A DNA stretch of 64,000 nt from Nocardia sp. NRRL S-836 (GTDB lineage: Bacteria; Actinomycetota; Actinomycetes; Mycobacteriales; Pseudonocardiaceae): assembly GCF_001279525.1 (NCBI RefSeq), contig NZ_LGDY01000165.1, positions 62,001 to 126,000 of the forward strand. Direction: 5' to 3'. The notes below the pieces were generated by a model. The model saw only the letters and a list, made by a program, of their open reading frames with translations. It was not told the origin of the DNA and did no database searches. Below, one piece after another: positions 1 through 9,269 of this stretch. Position 1 is the first letter of the stretch, and every line of letters starts with the position of its first letter. Made by a program: the position numbers and the translations under genes.

Positions 1-24
1 GCGTTGGGCCGTTCGGCCGATAGC

Positions 25-447
25 GTGCGGCGCGTGATCGAACGCACACTGCCCGTCATCGCGGTGCTGCTGATGACGACCGCGTGCGGTGAGCCCCCCG
101 CGGCCTGCGACCGCCAGTGCGGCGAGATCAGGACGCTGTTCGCGGCCCCGTGCGGCTCCCAGCACAGCGGCACCCCCGCCGAGTGCGCCGCGTGGGTCGG
201 CGAGGTGGGCACCATGACCCGCGCGCTGGACCGGTCGTTGCGCGGCAGGGAGGTCGAGCAGGGCGTCAGCGAGGTGCTGCCCCGCCTGATGAGGGCGGTC
301 GGCGACTTCGAGGCTCAGCGGTGCGGCGAGGTGCGGGTGGACAACGTGTCCAGCACCGACGCCCGCCAGTGGAAGTGCAACGAGGCGTTGATCGCCACCC
401 GCGGCGACCTCAGCTCGCTGTACTTCACCGCGGACGTCCCGGGCTAG
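25..447 (+). CDS. Small cysteine-rich lipoprotein, function unknown
   Basis: From the GTG chosen here the product is 140 residues and opens with a short basic stretch, a hydrophobic segment and the lipobox-like LMTTAC, so Cys21 would be lipidated after signal peptidase II cleavage. Six further cysteines in the mature part suggest disulfides outside the membrane. No family is recognised. The frame stays open to the left edge of the window; a TTG at 4 and a GTG at 34 are alternative starts and none has a clear Shine-Dalgarno, so the N-terminus is uncertain. dapD follows in the same direction but seems to have its own promoter. Confidence 0.6.
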   Translation: MRRVIERTLPVIAVLLMTTACGEPPAACDRQCGEIRTLFAAPCGSQHSGTPAECAAWVGEVGTMTRALDRSLRGREVEQGVSEVLPRLMRAVGDFEAQRCGEVRVDNVSSTDARQWKCNEALIATRGDLSSLYFTADVPG

Positions 448-490
448 CCGTTCGACGGCCGGTGATGTGAGCGGACTAGGCTGTGAGGCC

Positions 491-1447
491 GTGAGCACCG
501 CATACGGCTTCGGAATCGCCACCGTGACCACGGACGGGACCGTCCTCGACACCTGGTTCCCCTCCCCCGAGCTCGGCGACACGCCCGACCTCGGCACCAC
601 CCGCGTGTCGTCCGCCGAGATCGCGGCGGCACTGGGCGAGGCCGCCGCCAAGCTGCTCGGCGAGGACCCGGAACGGGGCGTCGAGGTCGTCGGCGTCCGC
701 GTGGCCGTCGACCTGGCGGCCGCACCGGCCGACACCTATGACGTCTGGCTGCGCCTGCACCTGCTCAGCCACCGCCTCGTCCAGCCGCACGGCGCGAACC
801 TCGACGGCATCTTCGGCCTGCTCACGAACGTCGTGTGGACCAACCACGGGCCGTGCGCGGTCGACGGTTTCGAGCAGACCCGCGCCCGCCTGCGCGTCCG
901 CGGCCCGGTGACCGTCTACGGCGTCGACAAGTTCCCGCGCATGGTCGACTACGTGGTCCCGTCCGGCGTCCGCATCGGCGACGCGGACCGGGTGCGCCTG
1001 GGCGCCCACCTCGCGGCCGGCACGACGGTCATGCACGAGGGCTTCGTGAACTTCAACGCCGGCACGCTCGGCAGCTCGATGGTCGAGGGCCGCATCTCCG
1101 GCGGTGTCGTGGTCGGTGACGGCTCCGACGTCGGCGGCGGCGCGTCGATCATGGGCACCCTGTCCGGCGGCGGCAAGCAGGTCATCTCGGTCGGCGAGCG
1201 CAACCTGCTGGGCGCGAACGCGGGCCTGGGCATCTCGCTCGGCGACGACTGCGTGGTCGAGGCGGGCCTCTACATCACGGCGGGCACGAAGGTGACGCTG
1301 CCCGACGGCACGGTCACGAAGGCCGTCGAGCTGAGCGGCCAGTCGAACCTGCTGTTCATCAGGGACTCCACGGACGGCGTGGTGAAGGTCAAGCCGCGCA
1401 AGGGCACGGGCGTCGAACTGAACGCCGCACTGCACGCGAACGACTGA
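491..1447 (+). CDS. dapD: 2,3,4,5-tetrahydropyridine-2,6-dicarboxylate N-succinyltransferase
   Basis: DapD transfers succinyl from succinyl-CoA to tetrahydrodipicolinate in the succinylase branch of lysine/meso-diaminopimelate synthesis, supplying peptidoglycan cross-link precursor in the cytoplasm. The 318-residue length and the N-terminal [12 protein letters not shown] match the actinobacterial DapD type (M. tuberculosis about 317 aa). The C-terminal half has glycine-rich hexapeptide-like repeats expected of a left-handed beta helix (about residues 150-270). The GTG at 491 (MSTAYGFG) was preferred over a GTG at 467 because it aligns with the family N-terminus and lies 8 nt after a TAGGCT -10-like box, which suggests a leaderless mRNA. 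dapC lies about 1 kb downstream on the other strand. Confidence 0.93.
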   Translation: MSTAYGFGIATVTTDGTVLDTWFPSPELGDTPDLGTTRVSSAEIAAALGEAAAKLLGEDPERGVEVVGVRVAVDLAAAPADTYDVWLRLHLLSHRLVQPHGANLDGIFGLLTNVVWTNHGPCAVDGFEQTRARLRVRGPVTVYGVDKFPRMVDYVVPSGVRIGDADRVRLGAHLAAGTTVMHEGFVNFNAGTLGSSMVEGRISGGVVVGDGSDVGGGASIMGTLSGGGKQVISVGERNLLGANAGLGISLGDDCVVEAGLYITAGTKVTLPDGTVTKAVELSGQSNLLFIRDSTDGVVKVKPRKGTGVELNAALHAND

Positions 1448-1465
1448 GGTACGAACGCGGTGTCC

Positions 1466-1495
1466 GGGCCCGGTCTGCCCAGGCAGGCTGGGCCC
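1466..1495 (+). terminator. Strong hairpin after dapD
   Basis: Arms 1466-1479 and 1482-1495 (GGGCCCGGTCTGCC and GGCAGGCTGGGCCC) pair over 14 bp with two G-U wobbles, starting 18 nt after the dapD stop. There is no U-tract, as is common for actinomycete terminators. It separates dapD from the next gene, whose Shine-Dalgarno begins about 20 nt later. Confidence 0.6.
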
Positions 1496-1529
1496 GCGCC
1501 ACCTCCACCGACCGGCCAGGGAGGTGCAC

Positions 1530-2435
1530 GTGCTGAAACAGCGACTTGAGTTGAACGCTCGCGCCGCGATCGAACGTGCCCTGCAGGGCGCGCAGTCGGA
1601 GGACTCCTTCGTGGAGTTCAAGACCCAGTGGCCGGTCGACCACGGCAAGGCCGCCCGCCAGATCGCCGCCCTCTGCAACGCCGCACGCGGTTCCGAGGCG
1701 ATGTGGGTCGTCGGCGTCGACGAGAAGGGCCGCTACGTCAAGGGCGCCCCCGCCGAGGAGCTGTCGAGCTGGTGGCCCAGGGTGGAGAGCCACTTCGACG
1801 GCGTCGCCCCCGGCCTCACCACGGTGGCGTTCGACTGGGCGCCACGGCGGACCGTCGTGGTGTTGTCGCTGCAGACCGACAACGCGCCGTACGTGTTCGT
1901 CACGAAGAAGGAGCCCTACAGCCGCGAGATCCCGTGGCGTTCCGGTGAACGCACGCGGTCGGCCCGCCGCGGCGAGATCCTGGAGCTGCTGATCCCCCGG
2001 CTGGAGATGCCGGGCTGGGAGTTCGTCAGCGCCCGCGCCACGCTCAGCCAGCACTCGCCGACGCTGCGGTTCGAGGGCGACCTCTACCTGGAGACCAACC
2101 AGCCGCTGAGCCTGCCGCACCACCGCTGCCACTCGTACGCCACGTACGGGCTGGACAGCGAGACGGTCGACCTGGCGTTCAGCTTCCGCACCAACAGCAG
2201 GGACGTGCGCGCGGTCGAGCGGGTCGTGCGGGTCGCGGAACCGGCCGTGCTCCACGTCAGCGCGGACGCCGACGTGGAGCTGGACGCGTTCCAGGACCTG
2301 TGGGACCTGCACTGGCACCTCGTGCTGGGCCTGGGCCTGAGCGGCGAGGAGATCGGCACGAGCGTCCGGCTCACGACGGACGCGGTGCCGCCCAACCAGT
2401 TCACGCGCCGGGTGTGGTCGGCACTGAAGCCTTGA
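1530..2435 (+). CDS. AlbA_2 (Schlafen-type) domain protein
   Basis: This roughly 301-residue protein carries EDSFVEFKTQWP followed by ARQIAALCNA and WVVGVDEKG. These resemble the start of the AlbA_2/Schlafen putative nucleic-acid-binding domain (E-x-x-x-x-EFK, then a helix and a G-rich strand). The C-terminal 150 residues are not recognised. The GTG at 1530 is preferred because the sequence CAGGGAGG at 1517-1524 lies 5 nt upstream; a GTG at 1524 overlaps that Shine-Dalgarno. No operon partner is obvious: a hairpin lies upstream and dapC converges from the right. A role in nucleic-acid binding or regulation is inferred from the fold only. Confidence 0.65.
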   Translation: MLKQRLELNARAAIERALQGAQSEDSFVEFKTQWPVDHGKAARQIAALCNAARGSEAMWVVGVDEKGRYVKGAPAEELSSWWPRVESHFDGVAPGLTTVAFDWAPRRTVVVLSLQTDNAPYVFVTKKEPYSREIPWRSGERTRSARRGEILELLIPRLEMPGWEFVSARATLSQHSPTLRFEGDLYLETNQPLSLPHHRCHSYATYGLDSETVDLAFSFRTNSRDVRAVERVVRVAEPAVLHVSADADVELDAFQDLWDLHWHLVLGLGLSGEEIGTSVRLTTDAVPPNQFTRRVWSALKP

Positions 2436-2476
2436 GCCAGGAGCCCTGAAGCCAGGAGCCCTTGAGTCAGGAGCCC
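2432..2476 (+). repeat. Three tandem 15-bp repeats between convergent genes
   Basis: Units TTGAGCCAGGAGCCC (2432), TGAAGCCAGGAGCCC (2447) and TTGAGTCAGGAGCCC (2462) abut exactly. They begin on the stop codon of the AlbA_2 gene and end 3 nt before the dapC stop. They look like a small slippage-generated repeat; no function is evident. Confidence 0.8.
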
Positions 2477-2479
2477 TGG

Positions 2480-3577
2480 TCAGGCCGTCAGCCGCTCCAC
2501 GGCCGCCGCCACGCGCTCGTCGGTGGCCGTCAGCGCGATCCGCACGTGCCGCGCGCCGGCCGGGCCGTAGAACGTGCCCGGTGCGGCGAGGATGCCGCGG
2601 TCGGCGAGCCAGGAGATGGTCTCCCAGGCGTCCTCGTCGCGCGAGGACCACAGGTACAGGCCCGCCTCGGAGTGCGTCACGGTGAACCCGGCCGCCTCCA
2701 GCGCGGGCTTGAGAACCGAACGCCGGGCGAGGTAGCGGGCCCGTTGCTCAGCCACGTGCTCGTCGTCGTCCAGGGCGGCGCGCATGGCCTCCTGCACCGG
2801 CCGCGGCACGATCATGCCGGCGTGCTTGCGCAGCTCCAGCAGACCGGCGACCAGCTCGGGGTCGCCGAAGACGAACCCGGCCCGGTACCCGGCCAGCGAG
2901 GACGACTTCGACAGCGAGTGCACGGCGAGGACACCGTCGAAATCGTCCACGACGGACGGGTGCAGCACGGACACCGGCTCGGCGTCCCACGGCAGCGCGA
3001 GGTAGCACTCGTCCGACGCGACCACGGCCCCGGCCGCACGTGCGGCGGCGACGGCCGCGCGCAGCTGTTCGGTCGACAGGACACGGCCGGTCGGGTTCGA
3101 CGGCGAGTTCAGCCACACCAGCTTCGTGCCGGCGGGCGGCGGCTCGTCGTCGGCGAGCCGGACGACCTCGGCACCAGCCAGCAGCGCGCCCACCTCGTAG
3201 GTCGGGTACGCCACGGCGGGCACGGCCACCACGTCGCCGGGACCGACGCCCAGCAGGGTCGGCAGCCACGCCACGAGCTCCTTGGAGCCGATGGTGGGCA
3301 GCACGGCGTCCGGCGAGAGCCCGGTGACGCCGTAGCGGCGCTCCACGGCCGCCACGAAGGCCGCACGCAGCTCGGGCGTGCCGTGGGTGGTCGGGTAGCC
3401 GGGGATGTCCGCGACGGACGACAGCGCGGACTGGATCACCGCGGGAACCGGGTCGACGGGTGTGCCGACCGACAGGTCGACCACACCGCCGGGGTGCTTG
3501 CGCGCCTTGGCGGCGTGGCCGGCCAGCGAGTCCCACGGGAAGTCCGGCAGTGCCGGACCCCGGCGGTTGATGATCAA
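2480..3577 (-). CDS. dapC: Succinyldiaminopimelate aminotransferase
   Basis: A fold-type I PLP aminotransferase of about 365 residues, expected to convert N-succinyl-2-amino-6-oxopimelate to N-succinyl-L,L-diaminopimelate with glutamate as donor. Visible hallmarks are NSPSNPTG (substrate/cofactor loop), the SDECYL strand and [12 protein letters not shown] carrying the Schiff-base lysine. The opening [11 protein letters not shown] is typical of the actinobacterial DapC group. The start is a TTG at 3577 that overlaps the ferredoxin stop, with GAGGGG just upstream, so translational coupling is likely. An M. tuberculosis ferredoxin/aminotransferase pair (Rv1177-Rv1178) has the same arrangement, from memory. 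Another aminotransferase specificity cannot be excluded from sequence alone. Confidence 0.85.
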   Translation of the reverse strand: MIINRRGPALPDFPWDSLAGHAAKARKHPGGVVDLSVGTPVDPVPAVIQSALSSVADIPGYPTTHGTPELRAAFVAAVERRYGVTGLSPDAVLPTIGSKELVAWLPTLLGVGPGDVVAVPAVAYPTYEVGALLAGAEVVRLADDEPPPAGTKLVWLNSPSNPTGRVLSTEQLRAAVAAARAAGAVVASDECYLALPWDAEPVSVLHPSVVDDFDGVLAVHSLSKSSSLAGYRAGFVFGDPELVAGLLELRKHAGMIVPRPVQEAMRAALDDDEHVAEQRARYLARRSVLKPALEAAGFTVTHSEAGLYLWSSRDEDAWETISWLADRGILAAPGTFYGPAGARHVRIALTATDERVAAAVERLTA

Positions 3578-3900
3578 TGCCCCTCGGCCTGCGGCTCGAG
3601 CGCCTTGATGAACTGCGGGTCGTTGCTCACCTTGCCGACCTTCGAGGCGCCACCGGGCGAGCCCAGCTCGTCGAAGAAGTCGACGTTCGCCTTGGTGTAG
3701 TCCTTCCACTCGTCGGGGACGTCGTCCTCGTAGTAGATGGCTTCCACCGGGCAGACCGGCTCGCACGCACCGCAGTCGACGCACTCGTCGGGGTGGATGT
3801 AGAGCATCCGGTCGCCTTCGTAGATGCAGTCGACGGGGCACTCTTCGATGCACGCCTTGTCGAGCACGTCCACGCACGGCTGGGCGATCACATAGGTCAC
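3574..3900 (-). CDS. fdxC: 7Fe/8Fe bacterial ferredoxin
   Basis: A 108-residue cytoplasmic electron carrier. Cysteines sit at 9, 17, 21 and 25, and at 40, 43, 46 and 50, with both clusters ending in the Cys-Pro typical of 2[4Fe-4S]/[3Fe-4S][4Fe-4S] ferredoxins; the acidic C-terminal tail fits the mycobacterial FdxA/FdxC type. The GTG at 3900 has GGAGAG four bases upstream, whereas a longer start at 3930 adds unrelated residues. The stop overlaps the dapC start. The redox partner is unknown; a ferredoxin-NADP reductase gene lies far away at 55.6-56.5 kb. Confidence 0.92.
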   Translation of the reverse strand: MTYVIAQPCVDVLDKACIEECPVDCIYEGDRMLYIHPDECVDCGACEPVCPVEAIYYEDDVPDEWKDYTKANVDFFDELGSPGGASKVGKVSNDPQFIKALEPQAEGH

Positions 3901-4049
3901 TGCGCTCTCCTGCTTCTCCCTGGTCCACACCGCGCAGCCGGAGAGTACGCGGCACGTTCGAGTATCACCCGGTCAGGCTTGCCTTAGCTGACTGGTGCGC
4001 CACGTCACACCACCCTTCCGGACCCGCGGTCCCCGACGAGGATGGCCCC

Positions 4050-4769
4050 GTGCACACCGTGGATCAACTGGAATCGCTCTGCGCCCGAGCATGGCCCGCA
4101 CTGGCGGAAGAACCGCTCGGGGACTGGTCGATGCGCGCCGCCGCCGGCTTCACCGGCCGCGCGAACAGCACCCTCACCTGCGGAGATCCCGGAGTGCCGA
4201 TCCCGCGGGCGTTGGCGGCCGCCGAGGAGTTCGCCCGCGCGCACGGCATCAAACCCACCGCACACGTCGTGCGCGACAGCGCTCACGAGCAGGCGATCGC
4301 CGACGCCGGCTGGCGGGTCGACCTCGACCACCCCGGCGGGGCGGAGTCGCTGGTCATGACGGGTCCACTGGCGAAGTTCGCGGACGGCACCGTGGAAAGT
4401 CGTGATCTTCCCGGATGGTGGGAACTGACGGCGGGATCCGAGGTCACGCCCGCGATCCGGCACGTGCTCGGCACCGGCCGCGTCTGCTTCGCGGGCGTCG
4501 AGGAGAACGGGACCGTCGTCGCGGCCGTGCGCGGCGCGGTCGTGCAGGACGTGCTGCACGTCGCCCGGCTCGCGGTGCGGCCGGAGCACCGCCGCCGCGG
4601 CCTCGCCACCCGGCTCATGGGCGGGCTGGCGGGCTGGGGACTGGCCGAGAGCGCCACGACGTGCGTGCTGCAGGTCGCCGAGCACAACACCGCGGCGATC
4701 CGGCTGTACGAGGAGCTCGGCTGCTCCGAGCACCACCGCTACCGCTACTGGGTGCCCGCGGTCTCGTAG
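4050..4769 (+). CDS. GNAT-family N-acetyltransferase
   Basis: A 239-residue protein whose C-terminal half is a GNAT fold: LHVARLAVRPEHRRRGLATRLM carries the R-x-x-G-x-A acetyl-CoA pyrophosphate loop (about residues 170-190), followed by AEHNTAAIRLYEELGC. The N-terminal half is less conserved, as in two-lobed GNATs such as the Rv0428c group. The substrate is unknown. The start is a GTG at 4050. The 3' end overlaps the convergent membrane-protein gene by 25 bp. Confidence 0.8.
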   Translation: MHTVDQLESLCARAWPALAEEPLGDWSMRAAAGFTGRANSTLTCGDPGVPIPRALAAAEEFARAHGIKPTAHVVRDSAHEQAIADAGWRVDLDHPGGAESLVMTGPLAKFADGTVESRDLPGWWELTAGSEVTPAIRHVLGTGRVCFAGVEENGTVVAAVRGAVVQDVLHVARLAVRPEHRRRGLATRLMGGLAGWGLAESATTCVLQVAEHNTAAIRLYEELGCSEHHRYRYWVPAVS

Positions 4770-5176
4770 CGGCCGGGCCGGTTGGCCGCGTTGCGCGCCA
4801 TCGCCGCGCTCACGGCCACCGCACCGGGCAACGCGCCGCCGGCGATCAGCAGCAACGTGCGCCAGTCGCCCAGCAGGAAGCTGACGCCGTTGACCCGCCC
4901 CGGTTCGAGGTAGGCGATCCCGAAGATCGTGAAGAACCACACCAGCAGCGGCGCCGCGGCGGCGGACACCCGGTCCGACAGCGCCGCGGCCCACATGACC
5001 AGCACCGGGGTGCTGACCAGCGCCACCACGACCATGACCGGGAACGGCCACGCGCCCCAGTCGGGCAGCAGCGTCCCGTCGAAGCGGACGAGCAGGAAGA
5101 ACACCTCCAGCACGGCGAGCGCCGCTGCCTCCAGGCACACGAGCAGCAGCAGGACCACTCGCCAGCTAGCGCTCAC
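4745..5176 (-). CDS. Four-helix integral membrane protein downstream of mshB
   Basis: A 143-residue protein with four hydrophobic segments (about residues 6-24, 38-58, 71-91 and 105-125) and no catalytic motif. The GTG start at 5176 lies inside the last codons of mshB, with GGAGGA placed correctly upstream, so the two genes are translationally coupled. In M. tuberculosis the same position next to mshB (Rv1170) is held by the small membrane protein Rv1171 (from memory). A link to mycothiol or ferredoxin metabolism is only suggested by neighbourhood. Confidence 0.75.
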   Translation of the reverse strand: MSASWRVVLLLLVCLEAAALAVLEVFFLLVRFDGTLLPDWGAWPFPVMVVVALVSTPVLVMWAAALSDRVSAAAAPLLVWFFTIFGIAYLEPGRVNGVSFLLGDWRTLLLIAGGALPGAVAVSAAMARNAANRPGRYETAGTQ

Positions 5177-6002
5177 CCAGTCCTCCGAACAGGTCAGCGG
5201 CCGCGCCCTCCGCCGGTCCCTTGGCGAGCACGTAGTACTCGCTCCCGACCAGCGGCTGCGCGATGCCGTTCGACAACGCGTACCCCTCGTCCCACACACT
5301 GACCTGCGTCGAGTGCGCGCGCAACGCACGCCGCTTCGCGATCAGGTGCTCGGACACGTCGATCACGGTGGTGATGTCCTCGTCCGGCGTCACCGGCAGC
5401 TCGCCGGGCTCCGGCAGCCGGAACGCCTCCGGCACGTTCTCCAGGGCGCTGACGCCCGCGTCCGTGGCGTCGCGGGAGGTGACCGCGTAGAACACCCGCT
5501 CCACGTCGGAGACCTGCGCACAGGCCGCCATGGTGATCTCGTGCGCGCGGATGTGGTCCGGGTGGCCATACCCGCCGAACGCGTCGTAGCTGACGACGAC
5601 CTGCGGCCTGACCTCGCGCAGGACCTCGGCGAGCTGGGCGGCCTGGTCCTCGACCGCGCCCTGGACGAACGCGCGCGGGTGGGCGTTGGAGGGCACGTCG
5701 ACCATGCCCGAGTCACGCCAGCGGCCGATGCCGCCGAGGAAGCGGTGGTCGGTCACGCCCAGTGCGGCGCAGGCGGATCTCAGCTCCCCGACGCGGTAGC
5801 CACCGAGCTGGTCGGCCTCCGCGGCTGCCAGGCGCGCGAGTGCGGGCGGGATGATCTCCCCCTCCTCGCCCAGGGTGCACGTGACCACGGTGACATGGGC
5901 GCCGGCCGAGGCGTAGCGCGCAATGGTGCCGCCGGTCCACAGACTCTCGTCGTCTGGGTGGGCGTGCACGAAGAGCAACCGTGGTGGAGCGGTGAGCGTC
6001 AC
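5166..6002 (-). CDS. mshB: GlcNAc-inositol deacetylase of mycothiol synthesis
   Basis: MshB deacetylates 1-O-(2-acetamido-2-deoxy-glucopyranosyl)-myo-inositol to GlcN-Ins, the second step towards mycothiol, the low-molecular-weight thiol of actinomycetes. The 278-residue LmbE-type protein has the zinc motif AHPDDE at residues 14-19, a GEEGEI segment, and YGHPDHIRAH carrying the third metal-ligand histidine. The start is a GTG at 6002. The paralogue Mca shares this fold, but the length and the context with the Rv1171-like protein favour MshB. Confidence 0.9.
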   Translation of the reverse strand: MTLTAPPRLLFVHAHPDDESLWTGGTIARYASAGAHVTVVTCTLGEEGEIIPPALARLAAAEADQLGGYRVGELRSACAALGVTDHRFLGGIGRWRDSGMVDVPSNAHPRAFVQGAVEDQAAQLAEVLREVRPQVVVSYDAFGGYGHPDHIRAHEITMAACAQVSDVERVFYAVTSRDATDAGVSALENVPEAFRLPEPGELPVTPDEDITTVIDVSEHLIAKRRALRAHSTQVSVWDEGYALSNGIAQPLVGSEYYVLAKGPAEGAAADLFGGLGER

Positions 6003-6028
6003 CAGAAAAGAGTAAAGCGGTGTATATG

Positions 6029-6047
6029 GCCCCTGCTCCGCAGGGGC
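6029..6047. terminator. Short perfect hairpin upstream of mshB
   Basis: GCCCCTG at 6029-6035 and CAGGGGC at 6041-6047 form a 7-bp stem with a 5-nt loop. It lies 26 nt before the mshB start and directly beside the larger palindrome at 6049-6152. It may be the last part of a terminator for the transporter operon or a structure in the mshB leader. Confidence 0.45.
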
Positions 6048-6048
6048 G

Positions 6049-6152
6049 GCGAGATCGCCGGGAAGTCGGCCGTCCGCCCGAATCGCTCACGCCGAATTGG
6101 GCTTCGCCGAATTCGACGTGAGCGGTTGACCGGACGACCGACGCGATCTCGC
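6049..6152. repeat. 104-nt imperfect palindrome between dppF-like gene and mshB
   Basis: Three nested arm pairs share one centre. GCGAGATCGC (6049-6058) pairs with 6143-6152; GTCGGCCGTCCG near 6065-6076 pairs with 6131-6142 with one mismatch; and the 15-nt arm 6084-6098 pairs with 6110-6124 with one mismatch. The loop is 6099-6109. It would form a long cruciform or RNA hairpin. It starts 27 nt after the transporter operon's stop codon and ends about 50 nt before mshB, both read leftwards, so a terminator or leader structure is the simplest reading; a mobile palindromic element is the alternative. Confidence 0.75.
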
Positions 6153-6178
6153 GATTCCGTTGCCAGGGCACCGGAGTT

Positions 6179-7171
6179 CTAGACGACCGATTTTTCCTCA
6201 GCAAAGTGGCACGCGGACAGCGTTCCGTCCGGTGCTCCGCGCCGTACCAGCTTCGGTTCTTCGGTGGCGCAGATGTCCTGGGCCTTCCAGCACCGCGTGC
6301 GGAACCGGCAGCCCGACGGCGGGTTCACCGGCGACGGCACGTCACCGGTCAGCACGATCCGCTGACGCTTGCGCTCCTGCTTCGGGTCCGGCATCGGCAC
6401 CGCGGACAGCAACGCCTGCGTGTACGGGTGCATCGGCCGGGTGTAGATCGCCTCGCGCTCGCCGATCTCGATGATCTTGCCGAGGTACATCACCGCGACC
6501 CGGTCCGAGATGTGCCGCACCACCGAGAGGTCGTGCGCGACGAACAGGTAGGCGAGGCCGAGCCGTTCCTGCAGCTCCTCCAGCAGGTTCACGACACCGG
6601 CCTGCACCGAGACGTCCAGCGCGGAGACCGGCTCGTCCAGCACCATGAAGCGCGGGTTGAGCGCCAGTGCTCGGGCGATGCCGATGCGCTGCCGCTGACC
6701 GCCGGAGAACTCGTGCGGGTAGCGGTTGCGGTGCTCGGGGTTGAGGCCCACGAGCTCCATCAGCTCGTTGACCCGGCGCTGCACGCCGCCCTCGACCCCG
6801 TGGATCACCAGCGGTTCCGCGATGATGTCGTTGACCTGCCACTTGGGGTTCAGCGACGCGTACGGGTCCTGGAAGACGATCTGGATGTCCTTGCGCAGCG
6901 GCCGGAGCTGCTTGTTGCTCATGGACGTCAGCTCGCGACCGTCGAACTTCACCGAGCCCGACGTCGGCTTGTGCAGCTGCAGGATCGCGCGTCCGGTGGT
7001 GGACTTGCCGCAGCCGGACTCGCCGACCAGGCCGAGCGTCTCGCCGGGGCTCAGCGAGAACGACACCCCGGAGACGGCCTGCACGGTGCCGGTGTTGCGG
7101 GGGATGATCCCCTTGCCGCGCACCGGGAACTCCTTGACGAGGTCGGTGACCTCCAGCAGCGGGGTGGTCAC
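6179..7171 (-). CDS. Dipeptide/oligopeptide ABC importer ATPase (DppF/OppF type)
   Basis: A cytoplasmic nucleotide-binding subunit of a Dpp/Opp-type importer, 330 residues. It shows Walker [10 protein letters not shown] (about residue 47), the Q-loop [10 protein letters not shown], the signature [11 protein letters not shown], Walker [13 protein letters not shown] and the switch HDL. The C-terminus has a cysteine-rich extension ([16 protein letters not shown]) typical of this subfamily's oligopeptide_HPY region, which can bind an Fe-S cluster in relatives. The GTG at 7171 overlaps the preceding gene's TGA. It is the last gene of the five-gene operon. Confidence 0.92.
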   Translation of the reverse strand: MTTPLLEVTDLVKEFPVRGKGIIPRNTGTVQAVSGVSFSLSPGETLGLVGESGCGKSTTGRAILQLHKPTSGSVKFDGRELTSMSNKQLRPLRKDIQIVFQDPYASLNPKWQVNDIIAEPLVIHGVEGGVQRRVNELMELVGLNPEHRNRYPHEFSGGQRQRIGIARALALNPRFMVLDEPVSALDVSVQAGVVNLLEELQERLGLAYLFVAHDLSVVRHISDRVAVMYLGKIIEIGEREAIYTRPMHPYTQALLSAVPMPDPKQERKRQRIVLTGDVPSPVNPPSGCRFRTRCWKAQDICATEEPKLVRRGAPDGTLSACHFAEEKSVV

Positions 7172-8334
7172 TTCGTCTCCTCGTCGAGCAGGGTGCCGTG
7201 CACGGCGGTCACTTCGAGCGACTCGTCCGGGTTCGCCACGGCGAAGGCCGCCGGGTTCTCCACGGTGCCGATCTCGTCGTGCAGGAACAACCGTTGCGGC
7301 TGCTCGTGGTTCGCCAGGTGTTCCCAGCGGTGGCAGCGGGTCCGGTGGTTCGGCTGCCCCGCCTCCTCCAGCTCCGGCTCCCACTCGTGGCACACGTCGG
7401 CGACCAGCGGGCAGCGCGGCGAGAACGAGCAGCCGGTCGGCAGGTTCACCAGCGACGGCGGCGTGCCCTTGATCGGGGTGAGCCGCTTGCCCAGCGTGGC
7501 CGGGTTGGGCACCGAGCCCAGCAGGCCCACGGTGTAGGGCATCCGCGGCCGTTCGAAGACGTCGTCGACCGGGCCGGACTCGACCACGGTGCCGCCGTAC
7601 ATCACCTGCACGCGGTTGACCATGCCGGCCACGACGCCGAGGTCGTGGGTGATCATGATGATCGCCGCGTCGGTCTCGGCCTGCAGCCGCAGCATGGTGT
7701 CGAGGATCTGCGCCTGCACCGTCACGTCGAGCGCGGTGGTCGGCTCGTCGGCGATGATCACGCTGGGGTCGTTGATGATCGCCATCGCGATCACCACGCG
7801 CTGCCGCATGCCGCCGGAGAACTCGTGCGGGTACTGCGCGGCCCGCTTGTCCGGCTGCGGGATCCCGACGAGCTCCAGGGCCTCGACCGCCTTGGCCCAC
7901 GCCGCCTTCTTGGAGACGTCGTGGTGCGCGCGGTAGGTCTCGGCGAGCTGCCACCCCACGGTGTACACCGGGTTCAGCGAGGTCATCGGGTCCTGGAAGA
8001 TCATCGAGATGTGCTTGCTGCGGAACGGCTGCATCTGCTTGTAGGTGCGGCCGTTGAGCTCCTGGCCGCGGTAGCGGATGGAGCCCTCGATCCTGGCGCT
8101 GTTCGGCAGCAGGCCCATGATCGCCATGGACGACACCGACTTGCCCGAGCCCGACTCGCCGACGATGCCCAGCACGTCACCGGAGTTGAGGTCGAACGAC
8201 ACGTTGCGCACGGCGCGGACGTCGCCGTCGTCGGTCGGGAAGGTGACCGACAGGTCCCTCACCGAGAGCAGCGGCGCGGTGGTGCTGTCGCCGGAGGGCA
8301 GGAGGTCCTCCGACACTGCGGGAACACTGGTCAT
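7168..8334 (-). CDS. Dipeptide/oligopeptide ABC importer ATPase (DppD/OppD type)
   Basis: The partner ATPase, 388 residues. Motifs are Walker [11 protein letters not shown]-loop [10 protein letters not shown], signature [10 protein letters not shown], Walker [13 protein letters not shown] and switch THDLGV, followed by the Cys-containing tail [13 protein letters not shown]-terminal extension of about 50 residues ([12 protein letters not shown] onwards) is longer than usual. ATG start at 8334, 2 nt after the permease stop. It forms a heterodimer with the downstream ATPase to energise uptake. Confidence 0.92.
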   Translation of the reverse strand: MTSVPAVSEDLLPSGDSTTAPLLSVRDLSVTFPTDDGDVRAVRNVSFDLNSGDVLGIVGESGSGKSVSSMAIMGLLPNSARIEGSIRYRGQELNGRTYKQMQPFRSKHISMIFQDPMTSLNPVYTVGWQLAETYRAHHDVSKKAAWAKAVEALELVGIPQPDKRAAQYPHEFSGGMRQRVVIAMAIINDPSVIIADEPTTALDVTVQAQILDTMLRLQAETDAAIIMITHDLGVVAGMVNRVQVMYGGTVVESGPVDDVFERPRMPYTVGLLGSVPNPATLGKRLTPIKGTPPSLVNLPTGCSFSPRCPLVADVCHEWEPELEEAGQPNHRTRCHRWEHLANHEQPQRLFLHDEIGTVENPAAFAVANPDESLEVTAVHGTLLDEETK

Positions 8335-8336
8335 GA

Positions 8337-9269
8337 TCAGGCACGCACCTTCGTCTGCCTCGGGTCGAACGCGTCGCGCAGGCCGTCACCGATGAAGTTG
8401 ACCGCCAGGGAGAGCGACACGAGCACGATGAACGGACCCCAGAAGAGCCAGGGCCGGTTCAGGAACTGCCCGTAGTTCTCCAGCACGATCACGCCGAGCG
8501 AGGTGTCCGGGGGCTGGACGCCCAGTCCCAGGAACGACAGCGCGGCCTCGGTGAGCACCGCCGCCGCGATCGCCAGCGTGGCGTTCACGGTGATGCTGCC
8601 GATCATGTTCGGCACCAGGTGCTTGAAGATGATGCGCGGGGTGGTGGCGCCGCACGCGCGGGCCGCCTCGATGAACTCCCGCTGCGCCAAGGACAGCGTC
8701 TCACCGCGGGTGATGCGGGCGATCTGCATCCACGCGAACGCGGCGAGCACCAGCGCGACGACGTACCAGCTGCCGGAGAAGCCCTTGACCACGATCGCGG
8801 CGACCGCGATCTGGGGGATGATCAGCAGCAGGTCGACCAGGCGCATCAGCGCCGTGTCCACGAACCCGCGCAGGTAGCCGGCGAGCGCGCCGAACGTGAC
8901 GCCGATGGCGGTGGCGAGCGCCGCCACGATCAGCGCGATCTGCAGCGAGTAGCCGGTGCCGCGCATGAGCAGCGCGAGCATGTCCTTGCCGACCTGGGTG
9001 GTGCCGAGCGGGTGCGTGCCGCTCATCGGCTGGTAGGACTTGCTGGAGACGTCTTCGAAGTCGTAGGTCCAGATGAACGGGCCGAGGAAGGCGAAGAGCA
9101 CCAGGAAGACGAACACGCCGAGGCTCACCATCGCGAGCCGGTGGCGCAGGAAGCGGCGGATGACGAGCTGGCCCTGGGTGCGGGTCTTCGCCGAGTCGAA
9201 CTCGTGGGCGCTTGCCTCGGGTGCGCTGCTGACCACGCCGCCCTCGGACGCCAGGTTGATGTTAGCCAA
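8337..9269 (-). CDS. ABC importer permease (DppC type)
   Basis: A BPD_transp_1 inner-membrane subunit, about 310 residues, with an N-terminal cytoplasmic stretch, a first helix at VSLGVFVFLVLFAFLGPF, a periplasmic loop, and five further helices. The EAA loop EAARACGATTPRIIFKHLVPN contacts the ATPases. The TTG at 9269 is chosen because it overlaps the preceding stop and has GAGGA 7 nt upstream; a GTG a few codons later is possible. The HPLGTTQVGKD segment is typical of DppC/OppC. Confidence 0.88.
   Translation of the reverse strand: MANINLASEGGVVSSAPEASAHEFDSAKTRTQGQLVIRRFLRHRLAMVSLGVFVFLVLFAFLGPFIWTYDFEDVSSKSYQPMSGTHPLGTTQVGKDMLALLMRGTGYSLQIALIVAALATAIGVTFGALAGYLRGFVDTALMRLVDLLLIIPQIAVAAIVVKGFSGSWYVVALVLAAFAWMQIARITRGETLSLAQREFIEAARACGATTPRIIFKHLVPNMIGSITVNATLAIAAAVLTEAALSFLGLGVQPPDTSLGVIVLENYGQFLNRPWLFWGPFIVLVSLSLAVNFIGDGLRDAFDPRQTKVRA

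Noticed and set aside
3578..3955. N-terminal extension of DapC through the ferredoxin region
   Set aside because: The frame is open upstream but is antisense-free shadow of the ferredoxin gene in another frame; family alignment and the overlap with the ferredoxin stop support the TTG at 3577.
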